Positions 16,029 to 25,507 of a stretch of 64,000 nucleotides of DNA are shown piece after piece (the first letter of the stretch is position 1; every line of letters starts with the position of its first letter). Position numbers and translations under genes: made by a program. Under the pieces are notes generated by a model. It was not told where the DNA came from. It worked only from the letters and a program-made list of their open reading frames with translations, and did no database searches. The stretch is from an uncultured SAR116 cluster alpha proteobacterium (GTDB lineage Bacteria; Pseudomonadota; Alphaproteobacteria; Puniceispirillales; Marisalimonadaceae), in the NCBI GenBank assembly GCA_902517815.1, contig CABYED010000005.1:1-64000 (forward strand), written 5' to 3'.

Positions 16029-16656
16029 AAAACTAACAATTTTTTTTATAATGATAGCTATACCTATAATCCTTCACGCTAGTGAAAGAAAATTTAATTT
16101 AGGCAAAATTGCAACTAAAACTGAAATCGCTGGGTGGGATATCGATGTTAGACCTGACGGAATGGGTGCTCCAATAGGTAGTGGTAATGCAATAGATGGT
16201 GAAGAAGTATATGCAGAACAATGCGCTTCTTGTCATGGAGATTTTGGGGAAGGTCTTGATAGATGGCCAGAATTAGTTGGTGGCGAAGACAGTTTAGATA
16301 CTTATGATCCAGTAAAAACGACTGGAAGTTATTGGCCATACGCATCAACTATGTATGATTATATATATCGCGCAATGCCTTTTGGTGTTGCTCAATCATT
16401 AACACATGATGAAACATATAGAGTTGTTGCTTATCTTTTATATATGAACGAGATAATTGAAGAAGATTTTGTATTAAATGATAAAAATATTGGCAAGATA
16501 AAGATGCCAAATGTAGAGGGTTTTCTTCTACCAGATCCTAGACCAGATATTGCAAACTTAAATGGTAAACCATGTATGAAAAATTGTGTTTCGCCAACTA
16601 AAATTATTGGGAAAGCCCGTGATATAGACGTAACACCTGAGGACGAAAAATCGTAA
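16012..16656 (+). CDS. soxD: Cytochrome c subunit SoxD
   Basis: A 214-residue c-type cytochrome with an N-terminal hydrophobic export signal and one haem site, CASCH (C71, C74, H75). The surrounding text GEEVYAEQ...GDFGEGLDRWPELVGG and the later AMPFGVAQSLTHDETYRVVAYLLYMN are typical of SoxD. It takes electrons from SoxC. A later CMKNC pair lacks the histidine, so only one haem is predicted. The start overlapping soxC is the natural ATG; ATG 16051 is an alternative. Confidence 0.9.
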   Translation: MFDLVRKLTIFFIMIAIPIILHASERKFNLGKIATKTEIAGWDIDVRPDGMGAPIGSGNAIDGEEVYAEQCASCHGDFGEGLDRWPELVGGEDSLDTYDPVKTTGSYWPYASTMYDYIYRAMPFGVAQSLTHDETYRVVAYLLYMNEIIEEDFVLNDKNIGKIKMPNVEGFLLPDPRPDIANLNGKPCMKNCVSPTKIIGKARDIDVTPEDEKS

Positions 16657-16671
16657 ACAAAGGGAAAGTTC

Positions 16672-18360
16672 ATGCGTTCTAGACGTGAATTTATTCAACT
16701 GGCATCTATTTCAGCTATGTTGCTGGCAACCAAACCTTGGAACTCTATTGCCGCAAAACAAAGTTTAAACATTGAAGATCTTTTGGAGTTTGATACAAAA
16801 GGTCAAGTTACACTATTACATTTAACAGATTTACATGGTCAGTTAAAACCTGTTTACTTTAGACCACCATCAGAAAATTTTGGAGTAGGAAAATACGAGG
16901 GTATACCTCCACACTTAGTTGGAAAGGCATTCTTGAAACATTTTGGTATCTCACCAAAAACACCACTCGCATACGCTCATACTATGGTTGATTATATTCC
17001 ATTGGCTATGGAATATGGTAAATTAGGAGGTCTAGACCATACCTCTACATTAATAAATAAAATTCGTTCCGACAGAGGTAATGATAAGGTTTTACTTTTG
17101 GATGGTGGCGATACTTGGCAAGGTTCTTACACTTCACTTAAAACTCAAGGTGAAGATATGGTTGAACTTATGAAAGCAATAGGAACTGAGGCAATGGTAG
17201 GTCATTGGGAATTCACTCTTGGTAAAGAAAGGGTACAAGAATTAATTCAAAAAATGGAATATCCATTTATAGGAGGAAATGTATTCGACACTGAATGGGA
17301 TGAGCCAGTATTTGAAAGTACAGCTTTTTTTGAAAAAGGTGGAGTGAATATTGCCGTTATAGGTCAACATTTCCCATATACGCCTATTGCGAATCCAAGT
17401 TATCTTGTTAAAGGGTGGTCTTTTGGAATTAGGCCAGAGGCTATCCAAAAAAATGTAAATAAAGCACGAAAAAAAGGTGCAGAAATAGTTGTGCTTCTAT
17501 CCCATAATGGATTTGATGTAGACCAAAAGTTAGCAACAATGATTGAGGGTATAGACGTAATTTTAACTGGTCATACACATGACGCTATACCCAAAGCAAT
17601 AAGAATAAATAAAACGCTTCTTTTATCATCTGGTTCGCATGGCAAATATTTAGGTAGAATAGACTTAGAGGTTAAAAATGGCAAAGTTGTAGAAACATCT
17701 TCAAATTTAATTCCAATTTTTTCAGATGTAATTCCACCAGATCCAGAGATTTCAAATTTAATAAATAAAGTAAGAGCTCCTTTTGAAAAAGAGTGTAATC
17801 GTGTTATTGGTGAAACAGAAAAACTTTTATATAGAAGAGGTAATTTTAATGGAAGTTGGGATGACATTATTTGTGATTCTATCATTCAAGAGAGGGATAC
17901 AGAAATATCTTTAAGCCCTGGATTTAGATGGGGAACTACAATTTTACCCGGACAAAAAATTACAATTGATGATATTTATTCACAAACTGCAATGAACTAT
18001 CCTGAAGTTTACAGAGTAGAAATGTCTGGGAAAATGATAAAAGAAATTCTTGAGGATGTTTGTGACAATATTTTTAATCCAGATCCTTTTTTTCAACAAG
18101 GAGGAGACATGGTTCGAGTTGGAGGAATTAAGTACACTTGTAGTCCAAAAAATGAAATGGGAAAAAGAATAAGTAACTTAAGAATAGCTTCTACAGACCA
18201 ACCTCTAGAGGCTAGTAAAAAATACATAGTAGGTGGCTGGGGATCAGTTAATCCAGATGTCAATGGGCCACCCATATATTCAATTTTAGAAAAATATATA
18301 TTAGAAAAAAAAGTTATAAACTCAAAAAAATCCGAAATTATTGAAGTTCTTGGAATGTAA
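16672..18360 (+). CDS. soxB: Thiosulfohydrolase SoxB
   Basis: A 562-residue dimanganese enzyme of the 5'-nucleotidase/metallophosphoesterase fold that releases sulfate from SoxY-bound thiosulfonate. It has a twin-arginine signal (RSRREFIQLAS). Metal-site motifs are TDLHGQLKP (D53, H55), DGGDTWQGS (D147), GHWEF (around 177-181), LLSHNGFDVD and LTGHTHDAIP. The family-specific PVYFRPPSE follows the first motif. It is the last gene of the soxYZCDB run and ends at a bidirectional hairpin. Confidence 0.95.
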   Translation: MRSRREFIQLASISAMLLATKPWNSIAAKQSLNIEDLLEFDTKGQVTLLHLTDLHGQLKPVYFRPPSENFGVGKYEGIPPHLVGKAFLKHFGISPKTPLAYAHTMVDYIPLAMEYGKLGGLDHTSTLINKIRSDRGNDKVLLLDGGDTWQGSYTSLKTQGEDMVELMKAIGTEAMVGHWEFTLGKERVQELIQKMEYPFIGGNVFDTEWDEPVFESTAFFEKGGVNIAVIGQHFPYTPIANPSYLVKGWSFGIRPEAIQKNVNKARKKGAEIVVLLSHNGFDVDQKLATMIEGIDVILTGHTHDAIPKAIRINKTLLLSSGSHGKYLGRIDLEVKNGKVVETSSNLIPIFSDVIPPDPEISNLINKVRAPFEKECNRVIGETEKLLYRRGNFNGSWDDIICDSIIQERDTEISLSPGFRWGTTILPGQKITIDDIYSQTAMNYPEVYRVEMSGKMIKEILEDVCDNIFNPDPFFQQGGDMVRVGGIKYTCSPKNEMGKRISNLRIASTDQPLEASKKYIVGGWGSVNPDVNGPPIYSILEKYILEKKVINSKKSEIIEVLGM

Positions 18361-18365
18361 AAAAC

Positions 18366-18395
18366 AGAAGGTAACCTAAAATATGATTACCTTCT
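18366..18395. terminator. Bidirectional hairpin between convergent soxB and soxF
   Basis: AGAAGGTAA (18366-18374) pairs perfectly with TTACCTTCT (18387-18395). It lies between the converging stops of soxB and the flavoprotein gene, with A-rich sequence on the left and a TTTT run on the right. This is consistent with a terminator serving both strands. Confidence 0.6.
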
Positions 18396-18407
18396 ATTGG
18401 TTTTAAA

Positions 18408-19673
18408 TTATGAAAACATGTCGGATGTAATTCCTGAGTACCATCCGATTGATTCTTCATAGGTAGCTTTTCTTAAGTTACTGTCTTCACCAGTCTTAGA
18501 AATAAACCCACTGGTTTTGTCAATCTTTTCAGCTGTGGCTTTATAGTTTGCTCCAACTTTGATACCATCATTGGTTGCTACAAGTGACCAACAAGTATTA
18601 GCAAAACGCGGAGTAAATACTTTACTACCTGTTAAACTTCCTCTGATATGGTTTGCAGCAACTTTGGCTTGGCTGTTAGCAGAGAAACCAGACTTAGGCA
18701 TTGACTTAGCAATTGAAGCGTCACCTAAAACATAAATATTTTCATCAGCTTGAGCTTGCATAGATGCAGGAACAATCGGACACCAATCACCTTTGTTTAC
18801 ACCAGCGTTCATTGCTATACGTCCAGCTCTTTGAGCAGGAACAACACTTGCTGCATCTGCTTTGAAAGTGTCTAAATCAGTTTCAAACTCCATGGTTGCA
18901 GCATTAATTTTTTTGATACCGCCGTGAGTTTCTGCGCTTATCCATTCAATCATTCCTGGATAATGCTTCTGCCAACCTTCCATAAATAAGCCTTGTTTAG
19001 AAAACTTATTTTTAGGATCTAAAATTACAATTTTAGCTGTAGGATTAGATTTTTTAAATTGATGAGCAATCATTGAAACTCTCTCATATGGTCCAGGTGG
19101 GCAGCGATATGGGTTTGGTGGAGGTACCATAACAAATGTTCCACCTTTCTTCATACCTTTAACCTGATTCTTTAACAATTGAACTTGTGTACCAGATTTC
19201 CATGCGTGTGGCATTTTAGATTGTGCTTCTGCAGAATATCCGTTTACACTTTCAAACTTAAGATCAATTCCAGGCGAAATTACGAGTTTATCATATGAAA
19301 TACTTTCGCCAGAACCTAGATTTACTTTTTTTGCCGCATTATTAACGGATAAAGCCCATTCATGAACCATATTCACACCATGATTTACTGCTAATCCGTA
19401 ATAATTATGACCTATAGAACCATAAGCCCTAAAGTCTCCTAAATACAGATTTGAGAAAAAACATGTATAATATCTCTTTGATGCTTCAACTAAAGTAACA
19501 TCAATAGCTCCTTTTGAGTCTTTAGCAATATACTTTGCTGCAGTCGCTCCACCTGCTCCACCGCCAATTACGACTACTCTTGGCAGTGCCCCAAAAGCTA
19601 TTGAAGGCATTGAAAGCGCTGTTGTTGTGGCTGCTGCAAGCCCAACAAAGGTTCGTCTTTTGATTTTTGTCAT
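18408..19673 (-). CDS. soxF: Sulfide dehydrogenase flavoprotein (SoxF/FccB)
   Basis: A 421-residue FAD protein of the flavocytochrome c sulfide dehydrogenase family. A twin-arginine signal (KIKRRTFVGLAA) is followed by the dinucleotide-binding GGGAGG at 37-42. C191 (YRCPPGPYER) and C361 (FANTCWS) match the positions of the redox disulfide in this family; NIYVLGDASIAKSMPKSGFSAN is also typical. It oxidises sulfide, or activates the Sox system, and passes electrons to the small cytochrome encoded 71 bases upstream on the same strand. It is convergent with soxB. Confidence 0.92.
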   Translation of the reverse strand: MTKIKRRTFVGLAAATTTALSMPSIAFGALPRVVVIGGGAGGATAAKYIAKDSKGAIDVTLVEASKRYYTCFFSNLYLGDFRAYGSIGHNYYGLAVNHGVNMVHEWALSVNNAAKKVNLGSGESISYDKLVISPGIDLKFESVNGYSAEAQSKMPHAWKSGTQVQLLKNQVKGMKKGGTFVMVPPPNPYRCPPGPYERVSMIAHQFKKSNPTAKIVILDPKNKFSKQGLFMEGWQKHYPGMIEWISAETHGGIKKINAATMEFETDLDTFKADAASVVPAQRAGRIAMNAGVNKGDWCPIVPASMQAQADENIYVLGDASIAKSMPKSGFSANSQAKVAANHIRGSLTGSKVFTPRFANTCWSLVATNDGIKVGANYKATAEKIDKTSGFISKTGEDSNLRKATYEESIGWYSGITSDMFS

Positions 19674-19744
19674 TTAATCCTCCTCCAGAAGTTAATAACT
19701 AATTTAAATGTTATAGTTTTTTTATCTTAAGTAAAATTTTATTT

Positions 19745-20065
19745 TTATTTCAACTTGCTAAGGTAAAGAGCAAGTGAGTTTATTTCTTCTTCTCCAAGTC
19801 TTTCAGCAACCATTTGCATAACTGCGTTCTCTTTTTCTTTTGATTTGTAGGCCAAAATTTTGGTTATAAATTGACTCGTCTTCATTCCAGTTATTTTGGG
19901 TATACCTTTTCCTAATCCAGTTGAATTATGGCAAGTAACACATTCACCAAATAGATGTTCACCATAATTTGCATCTGCTCCAACCAGTTGTTTTGGGTCA
20001 GCAAATATACTGTTAGTAAAAATTAATGAAAATACAATTGATAAAAGTACTAATTTGGACTTCAT
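19745..20065 (-). CDS. Small cytochrome c, SoxE/FccA-like partner of SoxF
   Basis: A 106-residue secreted cytochrome c with a signal peptide ending near IFADPK, one haem site CVTCH (C42, C45, H46) and a possible axial methionine M61 in ITGMKTSQF. It precedes the flavoprotein gene in the same transcript, and the sequence around GKGIPKITGM with the C-terminal LALYLSKLK is like FccA/SoxE. It should accept electrons from the flavoprotein in the periplasm. Confidence 0.85.
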   Translation of the reverse strand: MKSKLVLLSIVFSLIFTNSIFADPKQLVGADANYGEHLFGECVTCHNSTGLGKGIPKITGMKTSQFITKILAYKSKEKENAVMQMVAERLGEEEINSLALYLSKLK

Positions 20066-20266
20066 AACCTCCCCCAGGTTTGAAAGTATAATAATATTTT
20101 ACTTTTAATAATCTAATTATTTCCAATTTAATTCTTTTTATCAAGAGATAATTATAATTCACAAAATTTTGTTGTTATGATTTTAGTTTACAAGTAAATT
20201 AAATGAAACTGTTTTACGAATATATTTTAGTATTTTAAGTTATATTTCAAATTTTTAGGAAAGATT

Positions 20267-23059
20267 ATGAGTTTATATATCGATTATTTGTCAGAAATAG
20301 AAAATCGTAAAAGAGAAGGCTTAAAACCAAAACCAATTGAAGATGGTGCTTTATTAAAAGAAATAATTTTTCAAATTAAAGATCCTAAAAATGATCACAG
20401 AAAAGAGTCCATTAATTTTTTGATTTACAACACTATCCCTGGGACAACATCGGCTGCTCTTGAAAAATCTAAATTTCTAAAAGAGATAATTTTAGAAAAT
20501 ATTAAAGTTGATGAAATAAAACCGTCATTTGCTTTTGAACTATTATCACATATGAAAGGTGGTCCATCTATCGAGGTTCTTCTTGATTTAGCACTTTGCG
20601 ATGACAAATCTTTAGCAATAGACGCCGCAGAAGTTTTAAAAACCCAAGTGTTTTTGTATGAGGCAGACACTTCTAGAATAGAAAATGCTTACAAAGATGG
20701 AAACAAAATTGCAGAAGATATTCTAAAAAGTTATTCTAATGCTGAATTTTTTACAAAACTTCCAGAAATTGAAGAAGAGGTAAAAGTTGTAACTTACGTT
20801 GCCGCAGAGGGAGATATTTCCACGGATTTGTTATCACCTGGAAATCAGGCACACTCTAGATCTGATCGAGAGCTACATGGTAAATGTATGATTTCAGAAA
20901 AAGCCCAATTGGAAATTACTGAATTAAAAAAGCAACATCCTGATAAGCGCGTAATGTTAATCGCAGAAAAAGGTACTATGGGCGTTGGATCATCACGAAT
21001 GTCTGGTGTTAATAATGTTGCCTTATGGACTGGAAAGCAAGCAAGTCCTTATGTGCCGTTTGTAAATATTGCACCTATTGTTGCTGGTACAAATGGTATC
21101 TCTCCAATATTTTTAACTACTGTTGGAGTTACAGGAGGAATAGGTGTAGACCTAAAAAATTGGGTAAAAAAACTTGATTCAGATGGAAATCCAATAATTA
21201 ACAATGATGATAATCCAGTTCTTGAACAAAAATATAGTGTAGATACTGGTACAGTATTAAAAATTAACACAAAAAAGAAAAAACTTTTTGATGAAACAGG
21301 AGAGAAAGAATTAGTTGATTTATCATCTTCGTTTTCACCTCAAAAACAAGAATTTATGAAAGCAGGTGGATCCTATGCAATTGTCTTCGGAAAAAAATTG
21401 CAAAGTTTTGCCTGTAAGGTTCTAAATGTTGAATTAAAGTCTGCTTTTGCACCTTCAAAACAAATCTATAATGAAGGGCAAGGATTTACAGCTGTTGAAA
21501 AGATATTTAACGCAAATGCAGTTGGTGTAGAAGAGGATGTGCTTTTACACGCAGGCTCTGATGTGAGGGTAAAAGTAAATATTGTTGGATCACAAGATAC
21601 TACAGGTTTAATGACATCTCAAGAATTAGAGGCAATGGCAGCAACTGTAATTTCGCCGACTGTAGACGGTGCTTATCAATCAGGTTGTCATACAGCCTCA
21701 GTTTGGGATTTTAAAGCTCAGGAAAATACGCCAAGACTGATGAAATTTATGCATAAATTTGGTCTTATTACTGCACGTGATCCAAAAGATTGTTATCATT
21801 CAATGACTGATGTTATCCATAAAGTATTGAATGATATAACTGTTGATGATTGGTCAATTATTATTGGTGGTGATTCTCATACTAGAATGTCAAAAGGAGT
21901 AGCATTCGGAGCAGACTCTGGAACTGTTGCTTTGGCCTTAGCAACTGGTGAGGCAACAATGCCAATACCAGAGTCTGTGAAAGTAACATTTAAGGGCAGA
22001 ATGGGCGATCACATGGATTTCAGAGATGTGGTTCACGCTACACAAGCCCAGATGCTTAAGCAGTTTGGCGATAATGTATTTCAAGGGAAAATTATCGAGG
22101 TTCATTTGGGAACTCTTCTTGCTGACCAAGCTTTCACTTTTACCGATTGGACTGCTGAGATGAAAGCGAAGGCATCAATATGTATTTCAGAGGATGCAAC
22201 ATTAATTAAGTCATTAGAAATTGCTAAAGACAGAATACAGGTCATGATAGATAAGGGAATGGAAAACGAAAATAAAATGCTTAATAAGTTAATAAGCATT
22301 GCTGAAAAAAGAATTTTGGAAATCAAATCTAGTGAAAAGCCTGCCCTAAGACCTGATGTAAATGCGAAGTATTCTGCAGAAGTTGAAGTTGATTTAGACT
22401 TAATAGATGAACCAATGATTGCTGATCCAGATGTTAATAATTCAGACGTGTCAAAGAGATATACACATGATACAATTAGACCAATTTCTTATTACAATGC
22501 TGAAAAAAAAGTGGATTTAGGTTTTGTCGGCTCTTGTATGGTACATAAAGGCGACGTAAAAATTGTTGCACAGATGCTTCGTAATCTTGAAAAAGCTTCG
22601 GGCCAGGTAAAGTTTAAGGCACCTTTAGTTGTAGCAGCTCCAACTTATAATATAATTGATGAACTTAAGGATGAGGGTGACTGGAGTATCTTACAAAAAT
22701 ATTCAGGTTTTGAGTTTGATGATAAAAATCCTAAGAAATCAGCTCGTCTAGAATATGAAAATATTCTTTACCTTGAAAGGCCAGGATGTAACCTTTGTAT
22801 GGGCAATCAAGAAAAAGCAGCAAAGGGTGACACAGTATTAGCAACTTCAACCAGACTTTTTCAAGGTAGAGTAGTTGAGGACTCCCAAGAAAAAAAAGGA
22901 GAGTCACTGCTTGCATCGACACCTGTTGTTGTTCTTTCAGCGATTTTGGGTAGAACCCCAACTATAGATGAGTATAAAATAGCTGTTGAGGGAATTGATC
23001 TTACTAAATTTGCACCACCATTAGAGAAAAATCAAAATAGTTTATCAGCGCATTTTTAA
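20267..23059 (+). CDS. acnB: Aconitate hydratase B
   Basis: A 930-residue [4Fe-4S] enzyme that interconverts citrate and isocitrate in the TCA cycle. Cluster cysteines are C757 (GSCMVHKGD) and C841/C844 (PGCNLCMGNQ). The N-terminal HEAT-like helical domain marks the B type rather than AcnA. It is somewhat longer than the E. coli enzyme. A 200-bp region separates it from the divergent cytochrome gene. AcnA is the usual form in Alphaproteobacteria, so an AcnB here is of note. Confidence 0.95.
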   Translation: MSLYIDYLSEIENRKREGLKPKPIEDGALLKEIIFQIKDPKNDHRKESINFLIYNTIPGTTSAALEKSKFLKEIILENIKVDEIKPSFAFELLSHMKGGPSIEVLLDLALCDDKSLAIDAAEVLKTQVFLYEADTSRIENAYKDGNKIAEDILKSYSNAEFFTKLPEIEEEVKVVTYVAAEGDISTDLLSPGNQAHSRSDRELHGKCMISEKAQLEITELKKQHPDKRVMLIAEKGTMGVGSSRMSGVNNVALWTGKQASPYVPFVNIAPIVAGTNGISPIFLTTVGVTGGIGVDLKNWVKKLDSDGNPIINNDDNPVLEQKYSVDTGTVLKINTKKKKLFDETGEKELVDLSSSFSPQKQEFMKAGGSYAIVFGKKLQSFACKVLNVELKSAFAPSKQIYNEGQGFTAVEKIFNANAVGVEEDVLLHAGSDVRVKVNIVGSQDTTGLMTSQELEAMAATVISPTVDGAYQSGCHTASVWDFKAQENTPRLMKFMHKFGLITARDPKDCYHSMTDVIHKVLNDITVDDWSIIIGGDSHTRMSKGVAFGADSGTVALALATGEATMPIPESVKVTFKGRMGDHMDFRDVVHATQAQMLKQFGDNVFQGKIIEVHLGTLLADQAFTFTDWTAEMKAKASICISEDATLIKSLEIAKDRIQVMIDKGMENENKMLNKLISIAEKRILEIKSSEKPALRPDVNAKYSAEVEVDLDLIDEPMIADPDVNNSDVSKRYTHDTIRPISYYNAEKKVDLGFVGSCMVHKGDVKIVAQMLRNLEKASGQVKFKAPLVVAAPTYNIIDELKDEGDWSILQKYSGFEFDDKNPKKSARLEYENILYLERPGCNLCMGNQEKAAKGDTVLATSTRLFQGRVVEDSQEKKGESLLASTPVVVLSAILGRTPTIDEYKIAVEGIDLTKFAPPLEKNQNSLSAHF

Positions 23060-23086
23060 TTAAGGTTTAAATTGTTGAGATCAAAA

Positions 23087-24226
23087 ATGAAAATAAACAA
23101 TTTAAATGAACTTGATACTCCTTGTTTGATTTTAGATAAAAACCTTTTAGAAAAAAATTGTAGTAAAGCTAGAGAAAAATGTGATGAATTAAACACAATA
23201 TTAAGACCACACGTTAAAACTCCTAAAAGTATTGAAGTTGCTAAAATTGCTCTTGGAAAAGAAGTTGGTCCTATTACTGTTTCAACCCTTGAAGAAGCTG
23301 AGTATTTTGCAAGTTCAGGTTTCAAAGATATCATCTATGCTGTCTGTATAATTCCTCCGAAACTGAAAAGATTAAATTATATTCAGCTAAAATATAATTG
23401 TGTGATACGTATAGTTATAGACTCAGTTGTTGTTGCTAAACAAATCGTAAATTATTGTAATACACATAGTACAAATTTTGAAATTCTGATTGAAATTGAC
23501 TGTGGTGAAGGAAGAAGCGGTTTAGGTTATCAAGATGAAAAAATTAGAGAAATATCTAAAGTTTTCGATACAAATTATCATACAAAGTTGATGGGGGTTT
23601 TAGCTCATGCTGGTCATAGTTATTCAACAAAAAATAAAAATGAAATTATATCAATTAGTAACACTGAACGTGAACAAGCTCTTGCCTCGTTAAAAAATTT
23701 TGTAAATTTCAAAAATGATTCTCCTATCATAAGTATAGGATCAACCCCTACAATGTTTTATGCTGAACATTTGAGAGGTATTACTGAAGTAAGAGCAGGA
23801 ATTTATATGTTTTGGGATTTAGCTCAGGCTTCGAGAGGAATTTGTGAAATAGAAGATATAGCTTTAACCGTCTTAGCAAGTGTGATTGGTCATAACCAAC
23901 AAAAGGGAAAAATATTAATTGATGCTGGTGCACTAGCTTTATCAAAAGACATAAGTGCAAATAATTTCATGCCAAAAGCTAGTTACGGATTAGTTTGTGA
24001 TCCTCACACTGCAATACCCTTTGAAGAACTTAGCATTTCTGAAGTACATCAAGAGCATGGATCAATTAAGGTTGATAATACTAACTGGTTTGATAAATTA
24101 CCAATAGGAAGCCTAGTACGCATATTACCAAATCACGCGTGTTTAACTTGTGCGGCTTATAGTAACTACAATATTTTAGAAAATGGAAATATTGGAGATA
24201 ATTGGTCTAGAACCAACGGTTGGTAA
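23087..24226 (+). CDS. D-serine dehydratase-like / D-threonine aldolase-like PLP enzyme
   Basis: About 379 residues from the ATG at 23087 (a TTG lies at 23072). It has the fold III, alanine-racemase-like N-terminal domain: DTPCLILDKNLLEKN, then LRPHVKTPKSIEVA with the probable PLP lysine K44, and later GSTPTMFYAEH and EVRAGIYMFWD. The C-terminal HQEHGS and PNHACLTC supply the metal site of the DSD1/D-threonine aldolase group. It acts on a beta-hydroxy D-amino acid; the exact substrate is not readable. It lies 27 bases after acnB and may share its transcript. Confidence 0.82.
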   Translation: MKINNLNELDTPCLILDKNLLEKNCSKAREKCDELNTILRPHVKTPKSIEVAKIALGKEVGPITVSTLEEAEYFASSGFKDIIYAVCIIPPKLKRLNYIQLKYNCVIRIVIDSVVVAKQIVNYCNTHSTNFEILIEIDCGEGRSGLGYQDEKIREISKVFDTNYHTKLMGVLAHAGHSYSTKNKNEIISISNTEREQALASLKNFVNFKNDSPIISIGSTPTMFYAEHLRGITEVRAGIYMFWDLAQASRGICEIEDIALTVLASVIGHNQQKGKILIDAGALALSKDISANNFMPKASYGLVCDPHTAIPFEELSISEVHQEHGSIKVDNTNWFDKLPIGSLVRILPNHACLTCAAYSNYNILENGNIGDNWSRTNGW

Positions 24227-24239
24227 TTACAAATTACAT

Positions 24240-24671
24240 TTAAACTATAATCGATGGCACCCAACAAAACCCATTATTATCAAGTATGTAACATTCTCTC
24301 ATACCATGAGGTTTATTCATTGAATTAGATAAAATAATATAATTTTCTTTTCTTGCTCTTTCTTCTGCTCTATCAGGATCACAACCTATTACTCTTAATT
24401 CTATTCCTAATCCTTTCGGTTTAGAACTTTTTATAATATTGATATAGGGGTGATTATCATAAGTATGGTATGAATGGATACACCATCTACTTCCAAACCC
24501 TTCTATTGCTGCAAAATCAGGATCTTGATATATAATTTTAGCCTTAATAATTTTTTGTAAAAAATGTAATGAATTTTTAATGTCCTCAACTAATAAATTT
24601 ATAGTTAAACCAGATAAATCTTTGGAGTATTCACTGGCAGATTTCCAAGGATCTTTTTTTCTTAATTTCAT
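24240..24671 (-). CDS. VOC (glyoxalase/bleomycin resistance-like) family protein
   Basis: A 143-residue protein with a pattern suggesting one VOC domain: LTINLLVEDIKNSLHFLQKII near the N-terminus, a middle strand FAAIEGFGSRWCIHSYH and a final RECYILDNNGFCWVP. Such domains occur in glyoxalases and dioxygenases. Metal ligands and substrate cannot be assigned. It converges on the preceding gene with only 13 bases between stops. Confidence 0.55.
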   Translation of the reverse strand: MKLRKKDPWKSASEYSKDLSGLTINLLVEDIKNSLHFLQKIIKAKIIYQDPDFAAIEGFGSRWCIHSYHTYDNHPYINIIKSSKPKGLGIELRVIGCDPDRAEERARKENYIILSNSMNKPHGMRECYILDNNGFCWVPSIIV

Positions 24672-24768
24672 AACTATTCCAATTCGAATAATAGATTAAA
24701 TGCTTTATTATTTATTTTAAGTAATTATATGTAAAATATAAATTCGTTTTAACTTTGAGAATTAAATC

Positions 24769-25494
24769 ATGTCAATTTGGGGAAGTTTATTAGGTGGTGT
24801 TATTGGTTTTTCTTTAGGTGGTCCCTTTGGAGCTTTGCTTGGATCATTTTTGGGAGGAAAAATTTCAAATATTAGCTCATCAAATACTTTTGGAAATCAA
24901 CAAAATTCACAACAAATTTTTGCTTTATCATTAATAATTCTCTCTGCAAAACTAAGTAAAGCTGATGGAAGAGTTAGTAAAGAAGAGCTAATTGCAGTAA
25001 AAGAGAAACTTCAAATACCAGATAGTGAAATTGATCAGGTAGCCAAGATTTTTAATAAGGCTAAAGATGAAAGCACTGGGTATGAACCTTATGCAAAACA
25101 AATTTCTGAAATTTTTAAGGGTAATCAGAATGTTTTAGAAGAAGTCATAAATATTCTTTTTTACATTGCAGAGGCTGACGGACATGTAAGTAATGAAGAA
25201 GAATCTATGATAGCTAACATTGCTTTTATTTTTGGCCTTAGTCAAAATCAATATGAAAGTATTAAAGAAACTAGAAAATCGTCAGATAAATTAAATCCTT
25301 ATATAGTTTTAGAAAGTCAACCAACTGATGATTTAAAATCAATTAGAAAAAAATATATAAAGCTTTCTAAAGAACACCATCCAGATCTTTTGATTAGCAA
25401 AGGTGTACCTATTGAAGTCATAAATGAGAGTAAGAATAAAATGAGAGCAATAAATGCTGCTTGGGATCAAATACAAAAATTGAAAAGTAACTAA
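24769..25494 (+). CDS. TerB-domain co-chaperone with C-terminal J domain (DjlA-like)
   Basis: A 241-residue protein. It has a Gly-rich hydrophobic N-terminus (LLGGVIGFSLGGPFGALLGSFLGG) that may insert in the inner membrane, a TerB-like helical domain (ADGRVSKEELIAVKEKL; EADGHVSNEEESMIANIA) and a C-terminal J domain with HPD in KEHHPDLLISKG. This is the DjlA domain order. It would stimulate a DnaK-type chaperone at the membrane. The ATG at 24769 is the only sensible start. Confidence 0.85.
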   Translation: MSIWGSLLGGVIGFSLGGPFGALLGSFLGGKISNISSSNTFGNQQNSQQIFALSLIILSAKLSKADGRVSKEELIAVKEKLQIPDSEIDQVAKIFNKAKDESTGYEPYAKQISEIFKGNQNVLEEVINILFYIAEADGHVSNEEESMIANIAFIFGLSQNQYESIKETRKSSDKLNPYIVLESQPTDDLKSIRKKYIKLSKEHHPDLLISKGVPIEVINESKNKMRAINAAWDQIQKLKSN

Positions 25495-25507
25495 ATTCCA
25501 CCTTAAC

